64,000 bases of DNA from positions 3,138,001 through 3,202,000 of the forward strand of contig NC_008609.1 in the NCBI RefSeq assembly GCF_000015045.1, read 5' to 3'. How positions within the stretch are numbered: position 1 is the first letter of the stretch; each line of letters begins with the position of its first letter. The notes beneath the pieces were generated by a model. That model saw only the letters and a program-made list of their open reading frames with translations. It was not told the DNA's origin and made no database searches. This DNA is from Pelobacter propionicus DSM 2379. Its GTDB lineage: Bacteria > Desulfobacterota > Desulfuromonadia > Geobacterales > Pseudopelobacteraceae. Below are positions 1-8,895 of the stretch, piece by piece. The translations under genes were made by a program, and so were the position numbers.

Positions 1-879
1 GCCGAGTGCGTTGGCAATGTCCCCGGCTGGAACGGAATTGTTCTTGCCAAATAGACAGAGATCCATCTGATCATAGGGGAGCGTAAAAAAGAATTCATCC
101 TGCCCCTGCTCCAGAGAATAGGTATCCGTGGTCGGTTTCCGCTGCCTGATCTCTTCCGGTATGCCGAAGTATTCTGCAAGCTGGTAAACCTGTGACTTGT
201 ACAGGTGCGCAATCGGTTTTATGTCAGCAGCTCCGTCACCAAGTTTTACAAAAAATCCCTGATCATACTCCAGACGGTTCGGTGTGCCCGCAACGGCGTA
301 GTTCAGACGATCGGCATGGTAGTACTCCAGCATTTTTCGTATGCGTTGTTTAAAGTTTGTCGCGGCGACAATTTCCAGATAAGGCTCAAGGGACAGGCGT
401 TTCTTGATAACCGCCCCTTCTTTGGGCTGGGCAACAATATAAAATGATGCATAGGAATGTTGCTTCAGAGCGTTTGATATTACTATTTTGGATTTCCACC
501 CCCTGCCGTATTCGGGTATTACCCGGCAAACAGCTGAATCGTACTTTTGATAGAACCCAACTACCTCAAGTATGTTGGTAATCTCTTCCGTAACTGTCTC
601 TATGCCGAGATAGCCAGCCACCATCTTGCCAAGATGCAAGGAATCTCCGGACGAATTTCGCTCAGGCATCAGTAACCCCAGAACCCTGTCCTGCCCCAGG
701 GCCTTCACGGCAAGCGCCGCTGTGACGCTGCTGTCGATTCCGCCGGAGAGCCCAACGACCAGGCCGCGCCTTTTTATCTGGCCCAGCATCATCTCACGAA
801 TTTCGCGACTGATCCTCGACGCTTCATTGTCCGGGTTCAGGCGCAATGCCTCACGCAAATGGTGCACCGTTCCATTCAT
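1..879 (-). CDS. nadE: NAD(+) synthase, ATP-pyrophosphatase domain only (3' end cut by window edge)
   Basis: The enzyme family amidates deamido-NAD to NAD with ATP and ammonia. The visible 293 residues carry the PP-loop SGGIDSS at residues 45-51, a GTPNR segment followed later by GDG, and a YKSQVYQLA stretch, all typical of NadE. There is no N-terminal glutaminase domain, so it should use free ammonia or a partner amidotransferase. The ATG at 879 is preceded by GGAGAGGAGG, a strong binding site. It is the last visible gene of the minus-strand EPS operon, 64 bases after the acyltransferase gene. Its place beside a glutamine amidotransferase and an acyl-AMP ligase is like that seen in exosortase-type EPS loci, so a specialised role in polymer decoration is possible. 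The C-terminus lies outside the window. Confidence 0.88.
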   Translation of the reverse strand, partial: MNGTVHHLREALRLNPDNEASRISREIREMMLGQIKRRGLVVGLSGGIDSSVTAALAVKALGQDRVLGLLMPERNSSGDSLHLGKMVAGYLGIETVTEEITNILEVVGFYQKYDSAVCRVIPEYGRGWKSKIVISNALKQHSYASFYIVAQPKEGAVIKKRLSLEPYLEIVAATNFKQRIRKMLEYYHADRLNYAVAGTPNRLEYDQGFFVKLGDGAADIKPIAHLYKSQVYQLAEYFGIPEEIRQRKPTTDTYSLEQGQDEFFFTLPYDQMDLCLFGKNNSVPAGDIANALG

Positions 880-943
880 CGGTCCTCCTCTCCGTTCCGT
901 GTTTGGGGAACTGCACTAACAATGGCTTTTAAACCCGCATCAA

Positions 944-1462
944 TCACAATTTCGGCCTATGCGGCCCGGATTCATCGTTGTACTTTCTCAGACCAAACAG
1001 AAAATGCCGGTAATCCACATTGCCGTCATGTATCAGTGGATGTGTTATCTGTGCCAAAGGAGCACAGGGCGAGTGCCCATACAGGATTCCGGGAGGCACA
1101 TTTTTGGTTACGACGCTTCCGGCAGTTACCACTGCTCCTTCCCCGATCGTCACGTCATTTAAAATGATACAGCCGGGACCGATGTACACATTCTTCTCTA
1201 TAACCACTTTTCCTGATTTTTCCGCAGACCTGTATCCTCCCAGATAAAAATGAGAAAATATGGTACACCTGAGGCCTATTATGACATTATCCTTAATAAT
1301 TACATTTTCGGGATGGAGCTCATCTATATACACATACTGGCTTATCCAGACGTTGGAACCGATCTGAACACCCCGCTTTCTGTGCAGCCAGGGACGCAGC
1401 GAATACCCGCCTGGAGCAATCATGGCAAGCTTGCCGAGCAATCGCTTCTGAAGTGCCATCAT
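944..1462 (-). CDS. Left-handed beta-helix (hexapeptide) acyltransferase
   Basis: A 172-residue O- or N-acyltransferase of the serine acetyltransferase/WcaF class. Imperfect hexapeptide repeats (VQIGSN, VIIKDN, VVIEKN, VYIGPG, VTIGEG) fill residues 30-130, and the end shows the GAVVTAGSVVTKNVPPG pattern shared by these acetyl-CoA-dependent enzymes. Two adjacent ATG codons (1462 and 1459) could both serve as start; GGAG lies about 9 bases upstream. It sits between the acyl-AMP ligase and nadE genes in the EPS operon, so the acceptor is probably a sugar residue of the polymer. The specific donor and acceptor cannot be told from sequence. Confidence 0.85.
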   Translation of the reverse strand: MMALQKRLLGKLAMIAPGGYSLRPWLHRKRGVQIGSNVWISQYVYIDELHPENVIIKDNVIIGLRCTIFSHFYLGGYRSAEKSGKVVIEKNVYIGPGCIILNDVTIGEGAVVTAGSVVTKNVPPGILYGHSPCAPLAQITHPLIHDGNVDYRHFLFGLRKYNDESGPHRPKL

Positions 1463-1532
1463 TTTAATTCTCCATTAAAATACAGCCTCACATGCGTTCA
1501 TTTCCCCGAAACAGGTGACGTATCCGGTGGTA

Positions 1533-3095
1533 TCAAGGGGAATTGAGCAGCTCTCGACAGCCGGAACGGTTTATTTTGCCGTTTGCGCTCTTGGGCAGCG
1601 CATTGACCAACCTGATTTCTGATGGAATCTTGTGTTTGGGGAGTATTGTCTGGCATCGTGCCAGAACGTTTTTCCCATCCGTTTTCCCTTCAATGGGAGC
1701 CGCGATTGCCACGAGCTTTGCTCCCAACAACGGATCATCAACTCCGAGTACGGCCGCTTCCATAACCAGTTCGGTTGCCATGAGAGCATCTTCGATCTCC
1801 TGGAGGCTTATCCGGTGTCCCCCCACTTTCAGGAGGTCGTTCTTGCGTCCGGTTACAAACAGGTATCCCTCTTCGTCCATGAATCCCATATCGCCGGTAT
1901 GGTATCCGTTTTCATCCAGGACTTCGGAGGTGCTCTTGCTGTCCATCCAGTATCCCAGCATGATATTGGGACCCTGGGCAACAAGTTCTCCTGGGACCCC
2001 AGGAGAAAGTTCATTCCCTTTTTCATCCATAATTCTGATGGTGACACCCCCAATGGGTCTGCCGATTGAGTCGATTTTGCTTGTTAAGTGGTCCGGTTCG
2101 ACATAGGTCAGGCGGGCGGCAGCCTCCGTAGCTCCGTACATGACGTACAGTTTCGTGTGGGGTGGCAGCACCTGTAGCAGTTTTTCCTTGGTTTGCCGGG
2201 ACATATGGCCACCGGCCTGTGAGCAGTAGCGGAGGGCAGTGAGCCTGTCCCGAAAGAGAGCCAATGGTGATCTGTGCAAAAGATAGGCGTACGTAGATGG
2301 AACCCCGGAAAAGCCGGTAACGTGCTCCGTCGCCATCTGCTCGATAACGCACGCCGGAAACGCAAACCTGTTGTTGATGACAACCGTACCGGCAACGGCC
2401 ATATGTGTGTTGAGCAACGAGGTACCCATGACATAAAAGAAGGGAAGGACCACCATTTGGATATCGTCCTCATGGAGGTGCAGATACTGAATGATGGAGT
2501 GGGTGTTGGAGGTGATGTTTCTGTGTGACAGCATGACCCCCTTAGGTTTTCCCGTTGAGCCGGAGGTGTATATTATGCTGGCTAGCTCAGATTCGCTTAT
2601 GGGCAACCGAGGGTTGTCGATCGTTCTTCCACACACGACATCCTCCCAGGCAACAACAGTGCATGCATCCGAACGCCAGGACAACGCTGGCTGGCTGATC
2701 AGCATGAGGCTGTTTTTCCGTGACTGGGAAGATGTTTCCTGAAGGATTCTCTCAAGTTTCCCGGTGGCGAGGATCGCCTTGGGGCGGATTTCCCGCAGAA
2801 TAGCGTCCAGGCTGTCCTGCTTGACGTCACAGTTCAGGGGCACCGCTGTCCCTCTGGCCTTCAGCACCCCGTAGTAGCTGACAATGTACTCGATGCTGTT
2901 CTTGAACAGGATGACGATCCTGTCACCGGCGGAGACTCCCTGACTCAGCAGCCATGATGCCAGTTCGTTGGTCATTGAGTTGATCTGGGCGTACGTTGCG
3001 CGCACTTCTCCATGAACTACAGCCGTTTTGTCGGGTCGTAGTTCCGCGCTGTTTTCCAGGAAATCATGGACCAGTGATCGTGCCTCGCTATTCAT
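1533..3095 (-). CDS. Acyl-CoA/acyl-AMP ligase of the EPS (exosortase-associated) type
   Basis: A 520-residue member of the ANL adenylating superfamily, which activates a carboxylic acid as acyl-AMP and passes it to CoA or a carrier protein. The P-loop YTSGSTGKPKGV is at residues 176-187, MYGATEAAARL is the A5 motif, GYHTGDMGFMDEEG is the hinge region, and the C-terminal catalytic lysine falls in SANGKINR (about Lys507). Length is normal for the family. It lies 48 bases downstream of the amidotransferase gene, in the EPS operon. This pairing matches the acyl-CoA ligase and amidotransferase known from exosortase A loci; substrate unknown. A carrier protein gene lies 16 kb away (19192), not in the operon. 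Confidence 0.87.
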   Translation of the reverse strand: MNSEARSLVHDFLENSAELRPDKTAVVHGEVRATYAQINSMTNELASWLLSQGVSAGDRIVILFKNSIEYIVSYYGVLKARGTAVPLNCDVKQDSLDAILREIRPKAILATGKLERILQETSSQSRKNSLMLISQPALSWRSDACTVVAWEDVVCGRTIDNPRLPISESELASIIYTSGSTGKPKGVMLSHRNITSNTHSIIQYLHLHEDDIQMVVLPFFYVMGTSLLNTHMAVAGTVVINNRFAFPACVIEQMATEHVTGFSGVPSTYAYLLHRSPLALFRDRLTALRYCSQAGGHMSRQTKEKLLQVLPPHTKLYVMYGATEAAARLTYVEPDHLTSKIDSIGRPIGGVTIRIMDEKGNELSPGVPGELVAQGPNIMLGYWMDSKSTSEVLDENGYHTGDMGFMDEEGYLFVTGRKNDLLKVGGHRISLQEIEDALMATELVMEAAVLGVDDPLLGAKLVAIAAPIEGKTDGKNVLARCQTILPKHKIPSEIRLVNALPKSANGKINRSGCRELLNSP

Positions 3096-3143
3096 GGAAT
3101 TCTCCTCTGTATTCTACTTGCACGCTTTTCTGAGAAGCTGAAT

Positions 3144-5180
3144 TCAGTTTACCTTTCCCGGCTCAGCCCCCTGTTGTTCACAATATGTGGGGTACCCCCC
3201 GGTTGCATCGATTATCCTGTCCGGTCTGAGGAGCCCTGCTTTCAACAAAGAAGCCCCCTCGACAAACTGCTGATGGAGTATCTGGGTGGAAAGCACGCCG
3301 ATCAGGGCCATATTCTGAAATTCGGTCGTTAACCCTTCACTGGCGCCACGGTATCGCGCAAAGAGACTGCTTACCCTGTTCACATTGAAATAACCGCTCT
3401 TTTTCAGATATGCCGTTGAAAGCAGAGAATCGACATATTCGTTGCTCTGTGCCGCGTGCGGGGAAAACAGTTCCCGTATTGGAGCTCGATACGGCTGTTT
3501 GGCCCGCCTCGTTATTCGCTCCGGAATCTGTCCCTGAAATGCCCGCTTGAGAATGTACTTTTCGTTCAGCCCTCTCAGCTTCCACTTTCCGGGGAGCCTC
3601 AAGGAAAAATCGATTAACCTGACGTCCAGAAAGGGGTGGCGCGCCTCGACTGAATGGGCCATGGCAACCCTGTCTCCCTGGCTGGAGAGGAGGTAGTTGG
3701 AGAGGAAAAGCTCCATTTCAAGGACCTGGGCGCGCGACAGGAGATCGCGGTCAAAAAAACTGTGTGGCAACCGGCTGGCCAGTTCTTCAAAGGGGTCATA
3801 AGCACCCAGCGCGGCGATGTAGTCATCGGAGAAAATGGTCAGATTCTTTTCACTGCTTTTCCAGCGCAGCATGTGCGAGAAAAAGGGGTCTTTCGACTGT
3901 TCCGCTTTGACGGCAAAGAAGCTTTGCAGGTAGTGTCTGAAGCGTGAAGGATTGCTGAAGATATAGGGATAGAGTCGTTGCAGGAGCAGCGGACGCCACG
4001 CCGATTCAGGCTGTTTTCCCCAAAAGCTGCGTATTTTGGCTTCCTTGAAAATATTGTATCCGCCAAAGAGTTCGTCCGCTCCTTCTCCGCATAAAACGAC
4101 CTTGAATCCTTCGGTGTTTACAAGACTTGAAAGAATGAACAACGGCACCGGAGCCGTACGCAGAATCGGCGTTTCACAGTGCCAGATGGTTTTCTGCAGA
4201 CAGCCAAGAATCTGCTCATTGTCAATCAGTACCCTGCGGTGATCAACACCGATAAAACGGATCAGTTCATCCTGGAAAGGGGTTTCATCAAAGGGATCTT
4301 CCTGAAAGCCCATGGAAAATGTTGTCAGGCTGGTGTTGAAATTTCTGGAAACAAGCATGGCAATGATGGAGGAATCCAACCCGCCGCTCAGGTATGCTCC
4401 AACCGGAACATCGGCTCGCAGTCGAATTTTAACCGCATCGGTAAGCAGCGCCCGAAGTTCCTCTATTGCATCGTCCAAAGACAGACTTTGCATGTCGTTG
4501 TGGGCATAATGGGGAATGCGCCAGTACGCTTCGGGCGTAGCTGAACCGTTCTTAACCAGCATACAGTGTCCCGGGGGGAGTTCCCGGACACCCTTGAACA
4601 CGGTTCTTCCCGGCAGAGTCGACCAGAAAATAAAAACTTGCGAGAGTGCTTCCCCGTCAAGTTCGCGTGCGCCGCCTGCCGCAAGAATCGCCTTGATCTC
4701 CGATGCAAAATAAAGTCTCCCATCTGAGAACGTGTAGTAAAGCGGCCGGATGCCAACCCTGTCCCTGGCCAGAAAGAGCTCCCTTTTACGGGAGTCCCAG
4801 ATGGCAAAGGAAAACTGGCCGTTAATCTTTTGCAGACACTCCGTTCCGTATTCTTCGTAGAGATGGAGCAGTACTTCCGTATCGGTTTCCGTTGTGAAAC
4901 GATGCCCCTTCTTCAGCAACTCCTCTTTCAGTTCGATATAGTTGAATGTTTCGCCGTTGTAGACTATCCAGAGGGTTCCGTTTTCGTTGCTGATCGGTTG
5001 CGTGCCGCCATCAATGCCGATAATGCTGAGTCTCACATTGCCGAGGGCTATGCGACCGTCAAGATACACGCCGGCTTCATCCGGTCCTCGGTGCGCCAGA
5101 GGAGAGATCATCGTCGAGACCTGTTCCAGTGTTGGCGAGGTTTCCCCCTCGAAATGGAAAATCCCTGCTATACCGCACAT
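3144..5180 (-). CDS. asnB: Glutamine-dependent asparagine synthase-like amidotransferase
   Basis: A 678-residue class II amidotransferase. The mature N-terminus would be CGIAGIF after Met1, giving the catalytic Cys of the glutaminase domain (residues 2-210). The synthetase domain carries the PP-loop SGGLDSS at residues 265-271 and GEGADELFGGY further on. An in-frame extension reaches 5282, but the ATG at 5180 is chosen because the nucleophilic Cys must be residue 2 and because GAGGAGA sits just upstream. In an EPS operon beside an acyl-AMP ligase and a FemAB-like protein, it more likely amidates a sugar acid or polymer intermediate than makes free asparagine. It resembles the amidotransferases of exosortase A loci. 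Confidence 0.88.
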   Translation of the reverse strand: MCGIAGIFHFEGETSPTLEQVSTMISPLAHRGPDEAGVYLDGRIALGNVRLSIIGIDGGTQPISNENGTLWIVYNGETFNYIELKEELLKKGHRFTTETDTEVLLHLYEEYGTECLQKINGQFSFAIWDSRKRELFLARDRVGIRPLYYTFSDGRLYFASEIKAILAAGGARELDGEALSQVFIFWSTLPGRTVFKGVRELPPGHCMLVKNGSATPEAYWRIPHYAHNDMQSLSLDDAIEELRALLTDAVKIRLRADVPVGAYLSGGLDSSIIAMLVSRNFNTSLTTFSMGFQEDPFDETPFQDELIRFIGVDHRRVLIDNEQILGCLQKTIWHCETPILRTAPVPLFILSSLVNTEGFKVVLCGEGADELFGGYNIFKEAKIRSFWGKQPESAWRPLLLQRLYPYIFSNPSRFRHYLQSFFAVKAEQSKDPFFSHMLRWKSSEKNLTIFSDDYIAALGAYDPFEELASRLPHSFFDRDLLSRAQVLEMELFLSNYLLSSQGDRVAMAHSVEARHPFLDVRLIDFSLRLPGKWKLRGLNEKYILKRAFQGQIPERITRRAKQPYRAPIRELFSPHAAQSNEYVDSLLSTAYLKKSGYFNVNRVSSLFARYRGASEGLTTEFQNMALIGVLSTQILHQQFVEGASLLKAGLLRPDRIIDATGGYPTYCEQQGAEPGKVN

Positions 5181-5224
5181 ATACTGTCTCCTCGGAACAT
5201 CTGCGGTGTCCGTGGCGAGTTTGC

Positions 5225-5941
5225 CTACAATCTTCGATACAGGCCGAATGGCATTTTTTGCATCAGGAAGGCTATAAGCCAATATCGCATCGGTATATAG
5301 GCAACCCGTTTCTTGCTCTCGATCGCTTTACACATCTGCATAGCGGCAGTTTCCACCGAAACTACAAACAGACTGTTTTTATTCAACGACATTGATGTGT
5401 TAACCAGTCCTGGTCTTATGTCGGTAACGGATATGTTTAGCTGGTTTTTTTGGGCATTAAACCTGAGTCCTTCCAGGTAATTTGACAAAAAAGCCTTTGA
5501 TGCGTTATAGGCAGGCGATTTGCTGCCGCCTCTCAATGCCTTGAAGGAAGATATTCCCACTATATGGCCACCGCCATGCTGTCTGAAGTAGTTGAATGCA
5601 ACATTCAGCATAGCAGTAACACCAGCAACATTGGTTGTGACGGTATCGTATTCGCTTTGCCAGTTGATCTCAGGATTGTAAAAGCACACTGCCGAACAGA
5701 CGACTACTATGTCAGTACCTTGCATCTCTTCTATAAGCCCTGTCAGCAATTGCATCGCCTCAACCGGCTCTGCAATATCAAGCCTTTTAATATACGATCT
5801 CTCCGGCAATTCATTTTGAACCTCTGCCAATAATGCGATACGCCTGGCAGTCAACCCGAGAATGTAGCCTCTCCCCGACAGAATTTTCGCCAATTCCTTG
5901 CCGATACCGGAAGACGCGCCAATTATTATCGCCTTTTTCAT
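5225..5941 (-). CDS. Short-chain dehydrogenase/reductase
   Basis: A 238-residue classical SDR. The dinucleotide-binding motif GASSGIG is at residues 8-14, catalytic Ser at 131/132, and the Tyr145-x3-Lys149 pair in YNASK. The usual NNAG segment after beta-4 is replaced by CSAV (about 82-85), an oddity. The C-terminus (residues 215-238) is hydrophobic and basic and may touch the membrane, as in DltE/YbbO-like SDRs. The gene lies 44 bases upstream of the amidotransferase gene in the EPS operon. Its substrate is unknown; a lipid-linked or sugar intermediate is a reasonable guess. Confidence 0.85.
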   Translation of the reverse strand: MKKAIIIGASSGIGKELAKILSGRGYILGLTARRIALLAEVQNELPERSYIKRLDIAEPVEAMQLLTGLIEEMQGTDIVVVCSAVCFYNPEINWQSEYDTVTTNVAGVTAMLNVAFNYFRQHGGGHIVGISSFKALRGGSKSPAYNASKAFLSNYLEGLRFNAQKNQLNISVTDIRPGLVNTSMSLNKNSLFVVSVETAAMQMCKAIESKKRVAYIPMRYWLIAFLMQKMPFGLYRRL

Positions 5942-6025
5942 GAGTTATGCCTGCACTTTCACGGGAGATCGCGTTGTCGCCTGCCATGGGAGTCATCAGC
6001 CATGGTGTGGGTGAACTGCCAGGAG

Positions 6026-7168
6026 TCAGCCCACATGCCTGTACAGAATCTTTCCGACAAGTTCAGAGAGTCTCACCGGCAGCTTTCGAAATAGCCAGTA
6101 GGATCGTTGCGTTGATGACTGGTTTTCCGCAAGGAAGCGCTCTTTTGTCGGGTTGATGCGGTAATAGAAAATGATGTGTTCCTGTCCGCCCCAGCCGTTC
6201 TTGAACTGCCTTAGTCCCGTGTTTTCGAAATCAGTCCTGCCAAGGCAGAGGGAGCGGAACCCTTTTTCTGCATACCACCTGATTGCCTCCCAGATGACAA
6301 GATTACTGGCCCTCAGGTTCTGGTAGCGTCGGTTGGAAGCGCCATATTTGTACAGGACTTGATCACCCAGATGAAAAAAGACCGCTCCGGCAATCACCTC
6401 ACCCTGGTGCGATGCAAGCACGACCTTTCCAAGCCCTTGGGAAATAATACAGTCAAAAATGTTTTTGAAGAAAACGGGGGGTTGTGGTGGCAGGCCATGG
6501 GTCTTGCGCGTCAAGCCATTCAAACGGCGGAACTCTTCCAGTGCCGCGAAGGTGTCACAGAGTTTCACCGTTACCCCGGCTTTCAGGGCCTTGTGGATGT
6601 TTCTGGTGGTGCTGTCCCGAAAACCCACGGCAAACTTGTCCAGATTCGGAGCAAGAGGCAGGACGTGTCTGTAATACCGAGCAAAACAAGGAGCGTCACG
6701 GCTCACGCATCCCTGTCCCCTGAATTCGATGTAGCGCCAGCGGGCACGTTTGCCGTACTCGATGAGCGCGTTATACACGTCCTTCGAGGATACGCCCGGG
6801 GCCGCCAGCGGCTCGCAGTAATCCGTGAAGGGAAGAGAGACTCCCCTGCGGCCAGTGAGGAGGCTTACGATTTCCATCATCGGTATGAGACCGAGCAGTT
6901 TATCCCCATCAAACAGTGCAAAGTACCGGGGACGGTAGCCGTATGATTTGTTCAGCACCATTGCCCAGTTGGCGGAGTGAAAAATGGAATGGTCTGGCAG
7001 GGAGCATACCAGCTCATTCCACGCGGGGTACTGCAGCGGGTCAACCATGCGTACGGAGGCGCAGCCGGGAGCAGCGCACGAGGAGTCAATGCTATGCCCG
7101 GCTTGCGCAATACGCGGGCCTGTCACCTGCGCGTACGTAACCTGTCCTTCCGCAAGCAGGGAGTGCAT
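6026..7168 (-). CDS. FemAB/GNAT-like peptidyl or acyl transferase, EPS-associated
   Basis: A 380-residue protein with two GNAT-like halves, as in FemAB-related proteins of exosortase A loci. Recognisable parts are the HSIFHSANWAMVL segment near residue 60, a middle region with the YIEFRG strand, and the C-terminal half with LVIWEAIRWYAEKGF and LGRTDFENTGLRQFKNGWG, the conserved end of this subfamily. The ATG at 7168 is preceded by AGAGGTG; a second Met at residue 41 is possible, because the first 40 residues look poorly conserved. Family members transfer aminoacyl or acyl groups. With the ligase and amidotransferase downstream it may decorate the polysaccharide. The protein is probably cytosolic, having no signal peptide. 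Confidence 0.8.
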   Translation of the reverse strand: MHSLLAEGQVTYAQVTGPRIAQAGHSIDSSCAAPGCASVRMVDPLQYPAWNELVCSLPDHSIFHSANWAMVLNKSYGYRPRYFALFDGDKLLGLIPMMEIVSLLTGRRGVSLPFTDYCEPLAAPGVSSKDVYNALIEYGKRARWRYIEFRGQGCVSRDAPCFARYYRHVLPLAPNLDKFAVGFRDSTTRNIHKALKAGVTVKLCDTFAALEEFRRLNGLTRKTHGLPPQPPVFFKNIFDCIISQGLGKVVLASHQGEVIAGAVFFHLGDQVLYKYGASNRRYQNLRASNLVIWEAIRWYAEKGFRSLCLGRTDFENTGLRQFKNGWGGQEHIIFYYRINPTKERFLAENQSSTQRSYWLFRKLPVRLSELVGKILYRHVG

Positions 7169-7184
7169 ACTACACCTCTTGACA

Positions 7185-8300
7185 TCATCGACTGGCCATG
7201 GTCACATTCTTCGTCTCTCGAGCAACATACTCAATCTGCTCATGGGTAAGTTCAGGGTACATGGGCAATGAAAGCAACTGATCAGCGACTTGTTCAGTAA
7301 CCGGGAACGTCCCTTTCGCAAGACCGAAAGAACGATAGGCATCCTGCAGATGTATCGGCAGCGGATAGTGAATGCCGCAGTTGATCCCCTTTTCATTCAG
7401 TCTGGCCAAGACGCGGTCCCTGTTCTGCACGCGAATGGCGTAGATGTGATAGATATGCCGTGCATACTCCATCTCCACCGGCAGTATGACCCCCTCATGG
7501 ACATGGAGGAAATCGTTGTACAGCGCGGCATTCTTGCGGCGTTTTTCATTCCACGACGCAAGATACTCAAGCTTCACGCTGAGGACCGCGCCCTGGATGC
7601 CATCCATGCGGCCATTCCAGCCGATCATGCCGTGATAGTATTTGCGTGACTGGCCGTGATCGCGCATCCTGCGTATGTTGCCGGCCAGTTCCGCATTGTT
7701 GGTCGTAACCGCGCCCGCCTCTCCGTAGGCGCCAAGGTTCTTGCCCGGATAAAAGCTGAAACAGGCGGCGTCGCCCATGGAACCCACGGGTCTGTCCCTG
7801 TACCGGGCTCCGTGGGCCTGGCAGGCATCCTCGATGACGAAGAGGTTGCGCTCCGCGGCGAACGCCATGATCGGATCCATATTCGCGGGTTGACCAAAGA
7901 GGTGCACGGGAATGATCGCCTTCGTGTTCGGCGTGACGGCCGCCTGGAGCAATCCAGGGTCAAGCGTGCAGGAGTCTTGCTCCACATCCACAAAAACCGG
8001 GCGTGCGCCGCACAAACTGATTGCCTCGGCAGTGGCTATGAAGGTGTTGGGCACGGTTATGACCTCGTCACCCGGGCCAATACCGAGACAGATGAGGGTC
8101 ATCCAGAGCGCCGATGTGCCGCTGCTGACTGCCACCGCATGGGCAGTGCCGCAGAATCGAGCAAAGGACTCCTCGAATTTTTCGACAAAAGGCCCGCCGA
8201 CAAAGGCGCTGCTATCCAGCACCTCTTGCACTGCATCCGTGATTTCACCCCGAATTGACTCATACTGGGCATGGAGATCGATAAAGGGTACATTCACCAT
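7185..8300 (-). CDS. DegT/DnrJ/EryC1 PLP-dependent sugar aminotransferase
   Basis: A 371-residue aminotransferase that converts a keto-sugar nucleotide into an amino sugar. It begins with the VPFIDLHAQY motif and has SSGTSAL for phosphate binding, DACQAHGA with the PLP-ring aspartate, and the Schiff-base lysine in FYPGKNLGAYG (Lys187). An upstream in-frame ATG exists at 8348, but the ATG at 8300 has AAGGAGA at ideal distance and gives the family-typical N-terminus. Together with the acyltransferase (8382) and the Gfo/Idh/MocA dehydrogenase (8896) it forms a three-step module for a 3-acylamido sugar nucleotide. The WbpE and GnnB aminotransferases are the closest functional models. Confidence 0.9.
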   Translation of the reverse strand: MVNVPFIDLHAQYESIRGEITDAVQEVLDSSAFVGGPFVEKFEESFARFCGTAHAVAVSSGTSALWMTLICLGIGPGDEVITVPNTFIATAEAISLCGARPVFVDVEQDSCTLDPGLLQAAVTPNTKAIIPVHLFGQPANMDPIMAFAAERNLFVIEDACQAHGARYRDRPVGSMGDAACFSFYPGKNLGAYGEAGAVTTNNAELAGNIRRMRDHGQSRKYYHGMIGWNGRMDGIQGAVLSVKLEYLASWNEKRRKNAALYNDFLHVHEGVILPVEMEYARHIYHIYAIRVQNRDRVLARLNEKGINCGIHYPLPIHLQDAYRSFGLAKGTFPVTEQVADQLLSLPMYPELTHEQIEYVARETKNVTMASR

Positions 8301-8381
8301 CTTGCTCTCCTTCGCTCCCTGACTCATGAAGGTCGACAAGCTGCTCATGGCCTGCTGTGTCGGTCTTTTACGGCGACGTTC

Positions 8382-8861
8382 CTATGGCGCTATGCATCTC
8401 TTGATCCGCGCCGGATTTCCCGCAACGATCGTATTGGGCGGGACGTCTCTTGTCACTACGCTTCCGGCTCCGACGATTGCATTTTCACCCACCGTGATGC
8501 CGCACAAAAGCGTCGCGCTGGAACCGATGGAAGCCCCGCGTTTGATGATGGTTTTTTCACAGACCCAATCCGCCTCGGTCTGCAAAGTCCCCCCATCCGT
8601 TGTCGCTCTTGGAAGAAGGTCGTTTATGAATGTTACGTTGTGGCCGACAAAGACGTTATCCTCAATAACTACCCCGTCGCAGATGAACGTATGGCTGGAG
8701 ATTTTGCAGTTGCTGCCGATCCTGGCGTTCTTCTGAATCTCTACGAAAGCACCGACTTTTGTGTTGTCCCCAATCTCGCAGCCGTACAGATTAATGAATT
8801 TGGACAGTGAGACGTTTTTACCCAGCCTTACATCGTCAGATATGCATACATACTCGCCCAT
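8382..8861 (-). CDS. WbpD-like sugar N-acyltransferase (hexapeptide repeat)
   Basis: A 159-residue left-handed beta-helix enzyme that would acetylate the amine installed by the neighbouring aminotransferase. Hexapeptide repeats run through residues 15-145 (VGAFVEIQ, ARIGSN, VFVGHNV, ASIGSSA), with FINDLLPRAT and the final NTIVAGNPARI typical of WbpD/FdtC-like N-acetyltransferases. The ATG at 8861 with GAGAGGA upstream is preferred; an extension to 8921 would overlap the end of the upstream oxidoreductase gene (8896). The acetyl-CoA donor is an inference from the family. Confidence 0.86.
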   Translation of the reverse strand: MGEYVCISDDVRLGKNVSLSKFINLYGCEIGDNTKVGAFVEIQKNARIGSNCKISSHTFICDGVVIEDNVFVGHNVTFINDLLPRATTDGGTLQTEADWVCEKTIIKRGASIGSSATLLCGITVGENAIVGAGSVVTRDVPPNTIVAGNPARIKRCIAP

Positions 8862-8895
8862 AGTAGTATTCCTCTCTCGAATGCGGCCACGTGTG

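Noticed and set aside
5181-5282. Longer start for the amidotransferase
   Set aside because: It would bury the catalytic Cys that must follow the initiator Met and would overlap the SDR gene end at 5225.
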